Shown: piece after piece, positions 35,038 to 43,130 of the stretch | Layout of the letters: every line of letters starts with the position of its first letter | Numbering within the stretch: the stretch's first letter is position 1 | From: Bacteroides cellulosilyticus | Lineage (GTDB): Bacteria > Bacteroidota > Bacteroidia > Bacteroidales > Bacteroidaceae | DNA length: 64,000 nt | Reading direction: 5' to 3' | Assembly: GCF_020091405.1 (NCBI RefSeq) | Contig: NZ_CP081903.1 | Span: 6,200,501-6,264,500 of the forward strand | Position numbers and translations under genes: made by a program | Notes under the pieces: model-generated | Told to the model about the DNA's origin: nothing | Database searches by the model: none | The model's input: only the letters and a program-made list of their open reading frames with translations

Positions 35038-37785
35038 AAAAAGGTTCAGCTTATTCTTCTGCGCCTCCTCCAACGAAACAGTCTTCGGTGCTTGCGTAAC
35101 GCTCTTTTCACGCAACCGTTGATATTCTGAACTTAATTTTTCTTTTAATTCTTCTTTGGCTTTCGGATTCATCAAGCGGGCGGCTATTGTTGCATTCTGC
35201 GAAGCATCTTTCAGATGAACTACAGGAGCATGATAGACAGGAGCTATTTTCAATGCTGTATGCAGTTGAGAGGTAGTAGCGCCACCTATCAATAAAGGAA
35301 TATCGGCACCTACCTTTTCCAGTTCCATAGCCACGTGTACCATTTCTTCCAATGACGGGGTTATCAGACCACTGAGTCCAATCATATCCACCTTTTCTTC
35401 CAAGGCACGCTGAACAATCGTTTCGGCAGGTACCATCACACCAAGGTCTATAATCTCATAACCATTGCAGGCCATGACCACAGAAACGATATTTTTGCCT
35501 ATATCATGCACATCACCTTTCACCGTGGCAAGCAGGACTTTTCCGGCGGAGGTGGAGCCTTCTTGTTTTTCCGCTTCAATTACAGGCTGAAGAATGGCAA
35601 CGGCTTTCTTCATGGTACGGGCTGTTTTCACCACCTGGGGCAAAAACATTTTTCCGGCGCCAAAGAGCTCACCTACATAGTTCATACCTGACATTAAAGG
35701 ACCTTCGATGATATCCACAGCTTTCGAATAAAGCTTCAGGGCTTCTGCCAAGTCTTCCTCCAGATAGTCACCAATTCCTTTTGTCAAAGCATGTTTCAAA
35801 CGTTCTTCCACACTTGTTCCATTACGCCATGAAAGAGGAGCAACTTGTTTATCAGTGGCATTACCTTTCTGTTGTTCGGCAGCTGCTTTCAGTTGTTCAG
35901 CAGTTTCTATCAGGCGTTCGGCAGCATCGGGACGACGGTTTAAAACCACATCCTCTATACGTTCCAGTATATCGGCAGGGATGTCGGTATAAAGTACAGC
36001 CGTAGCCGGATTTACGATTCCCATATCCATTCCTTCACGGATGGCATGATAAAGGAACACCGCATGCATGGCTTCACGGATATAATTGTTGCCGCGGAAA
36101 GAGAATGAAAGATTGCTAACGCCACCACTGACATGCGCACCCGGCAGATTCTTACGTATCCAACCGGTAGCCCGGATGAAGTCTACAGCATAATTATTAT
36201 GTTCGTCCATACCCGTAGCTACGGCAAGGACGTTAGGGTCAAAGATAATATCATGAGGATTAAAGCCCACTTTTTCAACCAAAAGCTGATAAGCACGGGC
36301 ACACACTTCAATCTTACGCTCGTATGTATCCGCCTGTCCTTTTTCATCAAAAGCCATTACTACGGTAGCCGCACCATATTGCCTGATCGTGCGGGCATGT
36401 TCCAGAAACTTTTCTTCTCCCTCTTTCAGAGAGATTGAATTCACGATGGACTTTCCTTGCAGACATTTCAATCCGGCAACGATTACCTCCCATTTAGAGG
36501 AGTCAATCATCACAGGAACACGGGCAATCTCAGGCTCAGAAGCAATCAGATTGAGGAAAGTAGTCATTTCAGCCTGTGCATCCAGCAGGCCATCGTCCAT
36601 ATTTACATCCACCACCTGCGCCCCGTCTTCTACTTGCTGACGGGCAATGCTGAGGGCTTCATCGTATTTCTTTTCATTAACCAGACGCAGGAACTTGCGG
36701 GAACCGGCCACATTGCAGCGTTCTCCCACATTGATAAAGTTCTTCTCAGGAGTCACTTCCAGCAATTCCAGGCCGGAAAGCCAAAGACTTTCGGATTTCG
36801 GAGCAGGAACATGGGGAACAGCACCGGCTATCAAGGCAGGATATTCGGCGATGTATGCATCGGTCGTACCACAGCAACCGCCAATGATGTTTATCAGCCC
36901 TTCCTGAATATACTCTTTCACTTCATGCGCCATATCGGCAGGCGTCTGGTCATATTGTCCCAGGCTGTTGGGCAACCCCGCATTGGGATATGCACTGATA
37001 TAATAAGGAGCACGGGCAGCAAGCTGTTCCAGGAAAGGTTTCAGCTGGCGGGCGCCAAACGAGCAGTTCAAGCCTACCGAAAAGATATTGGCATGCTGAA
37101 CCGAGGCAAGAAAAGCCTCCAAAGTCTGTCCCGACAGAGTACGTCCTCCTGTATCGGATACGGTAACGGACAGCATAACAGGAACTTGAACGCCTGTAGC
37201 CTCCATCGCCTTTTCCGCAGCAAAGATAGCTGCTTTGGCATTCAATGTATCGAATACGGTTTCTATTAACAGAGCATCCACTCCACCTTCCAGCAAAGCT
37301 TCCATCTGTTCCCGATAGGCATCGGCAAGTTCATCGTAAGTCAGCGCACGCATAGCCGGATTATTCACATCGGGACTCATGGAGCAAGTCTTATTGGTAG
37401 GTCCGATAGAGCCGGCTACAAAACGTGGTTTATCAGGTGTAGAAAATTCATCAGCTACTTCACGTGCCAGTTTAACGGCAGCCAGATTCATCTCACGTAC
37501 ATATTCCTGCACATGATAATCGGCCATACTGACACTGGTAGAACTAAACGTATTGGTTTCAATGATATCGGCACCTGCCATAAGATATTTACGGTGTATA
37601 TCCTGTATCACATCAGGGCGCGTCAGGCAAAGCAAATCATTGTTTCCTTTCATCTGCCCGGGGATGTCAGCAAAGCGCTCCCCCCTGAAGTCTTCCTCCG
37701 TCAAGTTGTACCGTTGTATCATGGTGCCCATAGCACCGTCTAAAATAAGGATGCGCTCACGCACCAACTTTTCAATAGAAACCAT
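35035..37785 (-). CDS. metH: Cobalamin-dependent methionine synthase lacking the activation domain
   Basis: 916 residues against about 1227 for E. coli MetH. Present, in order: the homocysteine domain with zinc cysteines in GLNCSFGA and IIGGCCGTT (about 10-325); the pterin (methyl-THF) domain from FINVGERCNVAGSRKF to about 630; the B12 cap and the B12-binding Rossmann domain with DVHDIGK (the His ligates cobalt), GLSGLITPSLEEM and LLIGGATTS. The protein ends shortly after this (KNKLNLF), so the C-terminal S-adenosylmethionine activation domain is absent. The stop is clean and nothing in other frames restores the domain in this window. It transfers methyl from methyl-THF to homocysteine. A repeat array lies 8 bp before the start, leaving no room for a cobalamin riboswitch. 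Confidence 0.96.
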   Translation of the reverse strand: MVSIEKLVRERILILDGAMGTMIQRYNLTEEDFRGERFADIPGQMKGNNDLLCLTRPDVIQDIHRKYLMAGADIIETNTFSSTSVSMADYHVQEYVREMNLAAVKLAREVADEFSTPDKPRFVAGSIGPTNKTCSMSPDVNNPAMRALTYDELADAYREQMEALLEGGVDALLIETVFDTLNAKAAIFAAEKAMEATGVQVPVMLSVTVSDTGGRTLSGQTLEAFLASVQHANIFSVGLNCSFGARQLKPFLEQLAARAPYYISAYPNAGLPNSLGQYDQTPADMAHEVKEYIQEGLINIIGGCCGTTDAYIAEYPALIAGAVPHVPAPKSESLWLSGLELLEVTPEKNFINVGERCNVAGSRKFLRLVNEKKYDEALSIARQQVEDGAQVVDVNMDDGLLDAQAEMTTFLNLIASEPEIARVPVMIDSSKWEVIVAGLKCLQGKSIVNSISLKEGEEKFLEHARTIRQYGAATVVMAFDEKGQADTYERKIEVCARAYQLLVEKVGFNPHDIIFDPNVLAVATGMDEHNNYAVDFIRATGWIRKNLPGAHVSGGVSNLSFSFRGNNYIREAMHAVFLYHAIREGMDMGIVNPATAVLYTDIPADILERIEDVVLNRRPDAAERLIETAEQLKAAAEQQKGNATDKQVAPLSWRNGTSVEERLKHALTKGIGDYLEEDLAEALKLYSKAVDIIEGPLMSGMNYVGELFGAGKMFLPQVVKTARTMKKAVAILQPVIEAEKQEGSTSAGKVLLATVKGDVHDIGKNIVSVVMACNGYEIIDLGVMVPAETIVQRALEEKVDMIGLSGLITPSLEEMVHVAMELEKVGADIPLLIGGATTSQLHTALKIAPVYHAPVVHLKDASQNATIAARLMNPKAKEELKEKLSSEYQRLREKSVTQAPKTVSLEEAQKNKLNLF

Positions 37786-37792
37786 TTGTATT

Positions 37793-37870
37793 CAGTGATA
37801 GAATGGTAATGTGATAAAGTGGTAAAGTGATATTACTCTATCACATTATCACTTTATCACATTACCACGT
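37793..37870. repeat. Mirrored 8-bp unit array in the metH leader
   Basis: Five 8-mers (consensus aagtgata: cagtgata, gaatggta, atgtgata, aagtggta, aagtgata) fill 37793-37832. After a 6-bp centre, four complementary 8-mers (tatcacat, tatcactt, tatcacat, taccacgt) fill 37839-37870. The halves can form a stem of about 30 bp (37803-37832 with 37839-37868). It occupies almost the whole gap between the smpB stop (37878) and the metH ATG (37785). Confidence 0.9.
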
Positions 37871-37877
37871 TAAACAA

Positions 37878-38330
37878 TCATCTCTTAAACATCCGCGCCA
37901 TATCGCGTTTATCATCTTTCTCTTTCAACGCTTCGCGCTTGTCGTACTGCTTTTTACCTTTAGCAAGGGCTACCACCACTTTGGCAAGCCCTTTTTCATT
38001 AATAAACATACGAATGGGAACCATTGTAAAACCGGGATCTTTTGCTCCACGCGCCAGTTTATCAAGTTCTTTTTTAGTAAGTAAGAGTTTGCGCTCCCTG
38101 CGTGCCGAATGGTTATTATACGAACCGTAGAAGTATTCGGAAATATGCATATTCTTCACCCACAACTCGCCATTGGCAAAGTAACAGAAGGTATCCACAA
38201 GGCTTGCTTTACCCATGCGGATCGATTTAATTTCCGTACCCGTGAGCACAATGCCCGCGGTATAAGTGTCTACCAATTCGTAATCGAATGTAGCGCGCTT
38301 ATTTTTTATATTAACAGGAGCTTGTTTCAT
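37878..38330 (-). CDS. smpB: SsrA-binding protein SmpB
   Basis: 150 residues, normal length. It contains [65 protein letters not shown] and the basic C-terminal tail ([20 protein letters not shown]) that enters the ribosome A site and mimics the anticodon arm. It binds tmRNA and is required for trans-translation rescue of stalled ribosomes. Upstream of metH on the same strand, with the 8-bp unit array between; downstream of the Yip1-like gene by 11 bp. Confidence 0.98.
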   Translation of the reverse strand: MKQAPVNIKNKRATFDYELVDTYTAGIVLTGTEIKSIRMGKASLVDTFCYFANGELWVKNMHISEYFYGSYNNHSARRERKLLLTKKELDKLARGAKDPGFTMVPIRMFINEKGLAKVVVALAKGKKQYDKREALKEKDDKRDMARMFKR

Positions 38331-38341
38331 GATTTCAAACG

Positions 38342-38917
38342 TTAATTAAGCACCATCGTCAGCTTGTTGAATATCAACTGGATGAGCATAGGACAGGCAA
38401 TCAGTAGGATGGAAGAAATGATTGTAAACCGTAACCGGTCTTTTTCTTCTACTTTCATCAACGTGGAAGCCCCCTCCCACACCACATACACAATATAGAA
38501 CTGCAACAGCAATCCGATGATATTAAAGTCCGGCAATATGCCGATAATAATCTGGAGCAAGAAAAGAACAACCAGCGCATAGCCCGCAAACTGTTGCGTC
38601 AACGGCATGTCACTGTCCATCATAAACATTTTAACGCGCATCCCATTTATGAGATACGCAGCCAGAAAATATCCTCCAAAGAGGGATACTGCCACCGCGC
38701 AACATTGCGTCATGGCATATTGAAAACTCTCGGGACCGCCCCATCCCTTCGCCAGCAAAGAACCGATGAAGACGGACAATCCACATAAACCAATCATAGG
38801 ATAGACAAAAGCAGTAAATACTTTTCGCCTATCCTCTTCCAAACGAATTTCCTCCCAGGCCTTGGCCGGAGAGGAAATCAGTAACATTGCTATATGGAAT
38901 AATGCTTTATAATCCAA
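38342..38917 (-). CDS. Yip1-family integral membrane protein
   Basis: 191 residues with about five hydrophobic segments ([90 protein letters not shown]). The N-terminal [10 protein letters not shown] is the hallmark start of Yip1-domain proteins in Bacteroidota. The start is a TTG at 38917, one base after the stop of the upstream lipoprotein gene; the next ATG (residue 11) would cut the conserved N-terminus, so the TTG with translational coupling is preferred. Function unknown. Confidence 0.82.
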   Translation of the reverse strand: MDYKALFHIAMLLISSPAKAWEEIRLEEDRRKVFTAFVYPMIGLCGLSVFIGSLLAKGWGGPESFQYAMTQCCAVAVSLFGGYFLAAYLINGMRVKMFMMDSDMPLTQQFAGYALVVLFLLQIIIGILPDFNIIGLLLQFYIVYVVWEGASTLMKVEEKDRLRFTIISSILLIACPMLIQLIFNKLTMVLN

Positions 38918-38918
38918 A

Positions 38919-39725
38919 TTATTTAACTGTATATTCCCACACTTGTTCAGTAGCTCCTTCCAAAGAATTCTTCGAAGTATTGACCTGACCTACCAACTTA
39001 ATCTTAGTCGGCTTCTGTCCCGCTTTAGATTGAAATGCATACAGTGCAGAAGTTAATGGATATGCCTTAATCGTGGAAGTATATGCTTCGCGTTTAACCT
39101 CCTCCTCACTTGTTTCTGTAATTACATGATTAAGAGTCAAAACAAGTTCTTCATCTCCCTGCTTAATACTTTCTAAATCATAAGTAAGTACAAAAGCATG
39201 TTTTGCTAACTCTTCTTTTTGCTTTTCATCGCCAGTTTCCTGTTTTACCCAATATACAGGGGTTACATACAAATATTCATTATCAAAGATAACAGCCGGA
39301 TCTATATTCCGGCTCCCTGTCGAGGAAGATACAATGCCAGAAAAAGCGTATAGAGCCGAGTTTGCTTTGGTAGATTCAGAAATACCGGTTGGTCCTTCAG
39401 AATTCTTTGCATTTAAGGCAATCGGTTCAATGCCATTCCAAACTGTTACATTTATAGAAGGTGCATCAACTGATTGTTCTTCCGTATTAAATTGGAAATA
39501 TAGCATATAAAGTTCTCCCATATTAAAAGATGCTGTAGAGGAACCTGATAAAACTAATTTTTGTCCATTAATAGTCTGAAAAGTGGGAGGATAGAAATTC
39601 ACACACTTAACAGGAAAAGCATCACTATATATAGGATCACTTTCGCTATTTAAGCATGAAGATAAAGAAACACCCATTATTAAGGTAAGGGCAACCATCC
39701 AGATTTTTAATTTAGCCATTTTCAT
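38919..39725 (-). CDS. Hypothetical lipoprotein (NigD-like N-terminus)
   Basis: 268 residues from the ATG at 39725 (MKMAKLKIWM). The frame is open further upstream to 39782, but that extension precedes the signal peptide. Lipobox SLSSC, then NSESDPIYSDAFPVKCVNF. No conserved catalytic motif is visible; the body is mixed beta (VLSGSSTASFNMGELYMLYF, YLYVTPVYWVKQETGDEKQK, KIKLVGQVNTSKNS). The signal peptide resembles NigD-like lipoproteins of Bacteroides, but I do not claim the family. Coupled to the Yip1-like gene downstream. Confidence 0.75.
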   Translation of the reverse strand: MKMAKLKIWMVALTLIMGVSLSSCLNSESDPIYSDAFPVKCVNFYPPTFQTINGQKLVLSGSSTASFNMGELYMLYFQFNTEEQSVDAPSINVTVWNGIEPIALNAKNSEGPTGISESTKANSALYAFSGIVSSSTGSRNIDPAVIFDNEYLYVTPVYWVKQETGDEKQKEELAKHAFVLTYDLESIKQGDEELVLTLNHVITETSEEEVKREAYTSTIKAYPLTSALYAFQSKAGQKPTKIKLVGQVNTSKNSLEGATEQVWEYTVK

Positions 39726-39961
39726 TGTTCTATAAATATTAGAGTTTGCAAATTTAGATAAAAGAATCGAGTTGCATAGCACTCTCCTCGTTTTTTCATT
39801 GTTTTTAAGAGTAAATGAAATATGAATCTAAATACTGCACCCCTTGCCTCCTATTTAACATCAATTCACAAACAACGTAATATCAGAGAAAAGAAAAGTG
39901 TAACAACCAAACAGTGTACTTGTGGCGAACATCTTCCCAACAGCAGATAAATAGCAATAAA

Positions 39962-39990
39962 GTTAAAGTAAAACATTACTTTACTTTAAC
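39962..39990 (+). terminator. Hairpin with T-run, no gene obviously served
   Basis: gttaaagtaaa (39962-39972) pairs perfectly with tttactttaac (39980-39990), followed by ctttttatc on the plus strand. It has terminator form, but no plus-strand gene ends before it; it might mark the 3' end of a small transcript. Confidence 0.5.
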
Positions 39991-40043
39991 CTTTTTATCA
40001 CTATGCCTTATTCTAATCTTTGTTTTCCAATTGCGGGCTATTC

Positions 40044-40109
40044 AGCCCACAATTAAAAAACGGATAGCCCACAGATGGAAACCAACGGGTCCACAATTGG
40101 GGGATAGAG
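40044..40109. repeat. Degenerate array with units of about 22 bp
   Basis: Three units begin agcccacaatt (40044), agcccacagat (40066) and tccacaattgg (40090), 22-24 bp apart. They are preceded by an inverted repeat gggct/agccc at 40035-40048. Confidence 0.5.
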
Positions 40110-40371
40110 TTTTAGTTTAGACCTAACCACATTTTAAATTAAGGGTATGTACTTTTAGAAGTAAAGGAAAAGAGATCTTTCTTTAGTCATTTACGGATAA
40201 ATCCTAAGGAAGAAAGAGGGAAAATACGATTTTGAGAGGAAGAAAGCCCTACATTAGAGATAATAAGACCCAAAAACGCTGCTTTTTCACACAAAATACC
40301 TCTATTCAGCATTTATCGAATTATCAACTGTCAGACAAGAAGATAAGTCTTTTTTTTTGTAAATATTCTAC

Positions 40372-40412
40372 AAAAAGTGGTGTAGATAAACTGTTTATCT
40401 ACACCACTTTTT
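40372..40412 (-). terminator. Strong terminator of the DUF4375 gene
   Basis: A 20-bp perfect inverted repeat (left arm aaaaagtggtgtagataaac at 40372-40391, right arm 40393-40412) about 95 bp after the DUF4375 stop codon. It is flanked by T-runs on both strands, so it can work in either direction. Confidence 0.85.
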
Positions 40413-40506
40413 CAGCTTACCTACACATACCTCCCCCTCCTATCAGCAAAGGGTTTCAGGCACATGGATGTAGGTGTGCAGACAAGATTGCCCAAAAACT
40501 CTCTTG

Positions 40507-41004
40507 TCAGACGATTTTAGCAAACAGCTCCAGATGTTCATCTACATAACTGGCTACCATAGCTGTGATTCCTTCCTCTTTTTCCAAAAATTCTTCTTCC
40601 AGTTCATCGAAAGCTTCATATTGCTCGTACATAGCCATGAATTCATCATCAGTGCGTTCCCGTTCCAGATCTTCACGATGGGCATCATAAATCTTTTTAG
40701 CTCTATATACCAGTTTACCGAAATCTTCTGCTCCCCACAGACGCATCACTTTAGCAAATGGATTGGCAAAAATATAACCACCATACCCATTCTGTATCAA
40801 CTGGCAGAAGCCACCATCCATTACTTCATCACGAAAGATCTGGTATGCAAGTAAAGTGTGCTGCTCACCTGTCAGTAATGGCATGGATTCAGCGGTTAGT
40901 TCACCACCTATCACTTCTTTATATCTGTCGGTAAATACCTGAATAAAAGTATCCATCCCCTCGCCTGCTGCTTTGCGCAAGGCGGCATCAGTAATTTCTA
41001 TCAT
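40507..41004 (-). CDS. DUF4375 (DMP19-like) protein
   Basis: 165 residues, cytoplasmic. The family core is visible as QHTLLAYQIFRDEVMDGGFC and LIQNGYGGYIFANPFAKVMR. The second half is strongly acidic and helical (DLERERTDDEFMAMYEQYEA, FDELEEEFLEKEEG). A Neisseria member, DMP19, is a DNA-mimic protein that blocks a repressor; whether this one mimics DNA is unknown, though the acidic C-terminal half fits. Single-gene unit with its own terminator. Confidence 0.8.
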   Translation of the reverse strand: MIEITDAALRKAAGEGMDTFIQVFTDRYKEVIGGELTAESMPLLTGEQHTLLAYQIFRDEVMDGGFCQLIQNGYGGYIFANPFAKVMRLWGAEDFGKLVYRAKKIYDAHREDLERERTDDEFMAMYEQYEAFDELEEEFLEKEEGITAMVASYVDEHLELFAKIV

Positions 41005-41445
41005 AATCTTCTTATATGTTAAAGCGACTTTTTAAGTAATCTTCCTTTCTCTATCCAATACTCTGGTCAGTTATCTCACTTGCGGGGTGACTTGCGGGGT
41101 ACTTTTTTATGCAATAGAAGTTCCATTTTTATAAATACCAATATATAATCCCACACAAGATAATTTTAAAAAGCTATAACCTCTCTTTCCAAATCATCGG
41201 CAAGATGCCGCTTATATTCCGCACGATTAGTTCCTGATGTCATATCACTTTCATCTTAATCATTACTATCTTTGCGATCTTGGCGCCCACAAAGATAATG
41301 CTTACTTACCAGATTTACCCCAATTCTGTTGAATAAAAAATAATTGCCTTCTACAATTCCCAGGAAACAGCACTCCATCTGGCTCAACTGGCAGGTGTAC
41401 ACTTCGACAAGAAACTTGCCAGTTTTAGTATAAGTCACCCTATTT

Positions 41446-41556
41446 CGTTCCCATTAGGAGAAACTGCCGTTTCCATTAAGGGGAACGCTCGTTCCCACGA
41501 AGGGAAACTGTCGTTCCCATGAAGAGGGAACTGCTATTTCACCATAGGGGACAGAC
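41446..41556. repeat. Five tandem units of about 22 bp, each an imperfect palindrome
   Basis: Units at 41446-41467, 41468-41489, 41490-41511, 41512-41534 and 41535-41556. The consensus starts cgttcccat and ends gggaaactg, so each unit is itself an imperfect inverted repeat (GTTCCC...GGGAAC). Unit length is 22 bp with one of 23. Confidence 0.85.
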
Positions 41557-41729
41557 TTCATGTGTATAGAACTGGTAACAGTGAACTCATTCCGGAGCAA
41601 TGAAATCCCATAGTATACAGACAAAAATAGAGTATTCGTACCAATATCAGCCACAAATGCAAAAAACAGCATTACAGTCTGACAACAAGTCTATTAGCTG
41701 GCTATTTTGTAAACAAACAGAACGAAAAG

Positions 41730-41784
41730 AGTGACGGTAAAACAGTTGCCAACACTTACCGTCACTGTTATCAGCACAGATAAC
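41730..41784. repeat. Two consecutive inverted repeats
   Basis: agtgacggtaa (41730-41740) pairs with 41756-41766 (11 bp, perfect); gttatc (41767-41772) pairs with gataac (41779-41784). A further direct copy of agtgacggt lies at about 41813. They could be terminator remnants or protein sites. Confidence 0.6.
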
Positions 41785-41953
41785 ATACTATATATCTGCC
41801 TCTTACTCCAAAAGTGACGGTGTGCTGGTAAATATATAAAAAACTCCCGTGAGAAAAGAAGCCATTTTATGGCAGGACATCCGCGCAATAAATAGGACGT
41901 ACGGCTTTTGACTCAAAACCGAAAAGTAATGAACTAAACGATAATTTAAATCG

Positions 41954-43114
41954 CTACAATTTCCGCAGAATTCCTTTATCTCCCACAACGAAGTAAGTAT
42001 TCTTATCAATCAGCAATGCACGACCACGTTTCTTCTTCTGATTTTCTTTATTGTCTACATTGACACCGATAACCTTGCCATCATAAAAAGTAGAAATATC
42101 CTTGAAGATGGTATGTCCTACGATAATGTGTTTGGCTTTATAGCGTTCCATCACCATTTGCAGGCTGTCCTGTGCCATTGGATGATACTTGGCATCTGTA
42201 CGTACAAGGCCACGATACCAGATAGGACCATCATTACCATACAGAAATGCTGTCAATGGAGAAAGAGCCCTGCGTTCTTTCTTATTCATGAAAAGGGCTT
42301 TACCCATTTCTTCGTTCACGGTAGGAATGCTTAAATTACGGTCATAAAAATTCTTGCCTAATCCGGCATGAACATAAAGGTCGCTGCCAATGGTCTGCAT
42401 CGTATTGCGAGTTCCTAACCATTTACCCAATTCCGTATCGGGTCCAAAAAGTTTAGGGTAATCCATATTCAATTTCTGTGCCAGCACTTTATATTTATCT
42501 TTCGTATAGCGCAAGTCATTGGCCAATACCAACGGCTCATGATTCCCTAACAGGAAAGAAACAGTTCCACCTGCTTTTGCAGCCTCATCTTCCAACTTAT
42601 AAAACAGCCAGAATATTTGCGGTACATCTTTTCCACGATCGAAAATATCACCGATAACCATCAGGTGATTATTACCATAGTTCCAATTATAGTTTTTATC
42701 GATAACCCCATTGCCCTGCAACAAGCTAATAACACAATCCAACCTACCGTGCGGGTCGGACATAACAAACACTTTCTCCGGTTGCCGATATTGCCAATCG
42801 GGACGTTTCACAGGATGCAATTTCACATCAAACGGAAACCGCCCTTTATGATCTACCACATGCAGAGTAAAATCTTCGGGTAGTGCAGCATAAGTCGTGT
42901 CGGTAATTTTCCCTTTCTTATCGACACTGATGACACGCGTTTTACCATCAGGCTGATAAAGCACATACGGTCCGTCAGCCGATAACTCTTCCTTTTTCTC
43001 TTTGTCTTTCTTCTTATCGTCTGAACCAAAAGTTCCGGCGTTTAGGCCGGAACTAATGAACATTAGAGTAAATGCGATAAGAAAGTACTTCATGAAACTT
43101 GTCTTACTCGTCAT
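41954..43114 (-). CDS. Secreted PPP-type (calcineurin-like) phosphatase of locus C
   Basis: 386 residues; signal peptide if started at 43114 or, better, at the ATG at 43093 (MKYFLIAFTLMFISSGLNAG). All metal-site motifs of the PPP/metallophosphoesterase fold are present in order: MSDPHGRLD, VIGDIFDRGKDV, LLGNHEPLV, LYVHAGLG and IIVGHTIF. This order and spacing resemble Shewanella-like protein phosphatases more than nucleases. It lies 16 bp after the locus C susD, so a periplasmic or surface phosphatase is co-expressed with the transporter. Substrate unknown; a phosphorylated glycan or phosphopeptide is plausible. Confidence 0.88.
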   Translation of the reverse strand: MTSKTSFMKYFLIAFTLMFISSGLNAGTFGSDDKKKDKEKKEELSADGPYVLYQPDGKTRVISVDKKGKITDTTYAALPEDFTLHVVDHKGRFPFDVKLHPVKRPDWQYRQPEKVFVMSDPHGRLDCVISLLQGNGVIDKNYNWNYGNNHLMVIGDIFDRGKDVPQIFWLFYKLEDEAAKAGGTVSFLLGNHEPLVLANDLRYTKDKYKVLAQKLNMDYPKLFGPDTELGKWLGTRNTMQTIGSDLYVHAGLGKNFYDRNLSIPTVNEEMGKALFMNKKERRALSPLTAFLYGNDGPIWYRGLVRTDAKYHPMAQDSLQMVMERYKAKHIIVGHTIFKDISTFYDGKVIGVNVDNKENQKKKRGRALLIDKNTYFVVGDKGILRKL

Positions 43115-43130
43115 ATATCATTTATTAAAA

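Larger units (their letters stand above)
39726..40506. other. 780-bp intergenic region with hairpins and a degenerate repeat
   Basis: No gene that I can support. It holds a short hairpin (39962-39990), a degenerate array with units of about 22 bp (40044-40109) and a strong terminator (40372-40412). The promoter of the hypothetical lipoprotein gene must lie at its left end. Confidence 0.6.
41005..41953. other. 949-bp intergenic region rich in repeats
   Basis: Several short minus-strand ORFs of 60-72 codons exist, but none has a credible start context or protein-like composition, and they overlap the repeats. The region holds a five-unit array of about 22-bp units (41446-41556) and two adjacent inverted repeats (41730-41784). 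I see no RNA gene. Confidence 0.6.

Noticed and set aside
37786..37877. Cobalamin riboswitch upstream of metH
   Set aside because: The 92-bp gap to smpB is filled by the 8-bp unit array; there is no B12-box-like sequence and too little space.
40232..40549. 105-codon plus-strand ORF before the DUF4375 gene
   Set aside because: It runs through the 20-bp perfect terminator hairpin and into the opposite gene; composition is not protein-like.
41446..41556. Possible CRISPR array
   Set aside because: Units are contiguous with no spacers, and no cas gene is present in the window.
41256..42009. Four short minus-strand ORFs in the repeat-rich gap
   Set aside because: 60-72 codons each, overlapping each other, the 22-bp array and the phosphatase gene; no start context or protein-like sequence.
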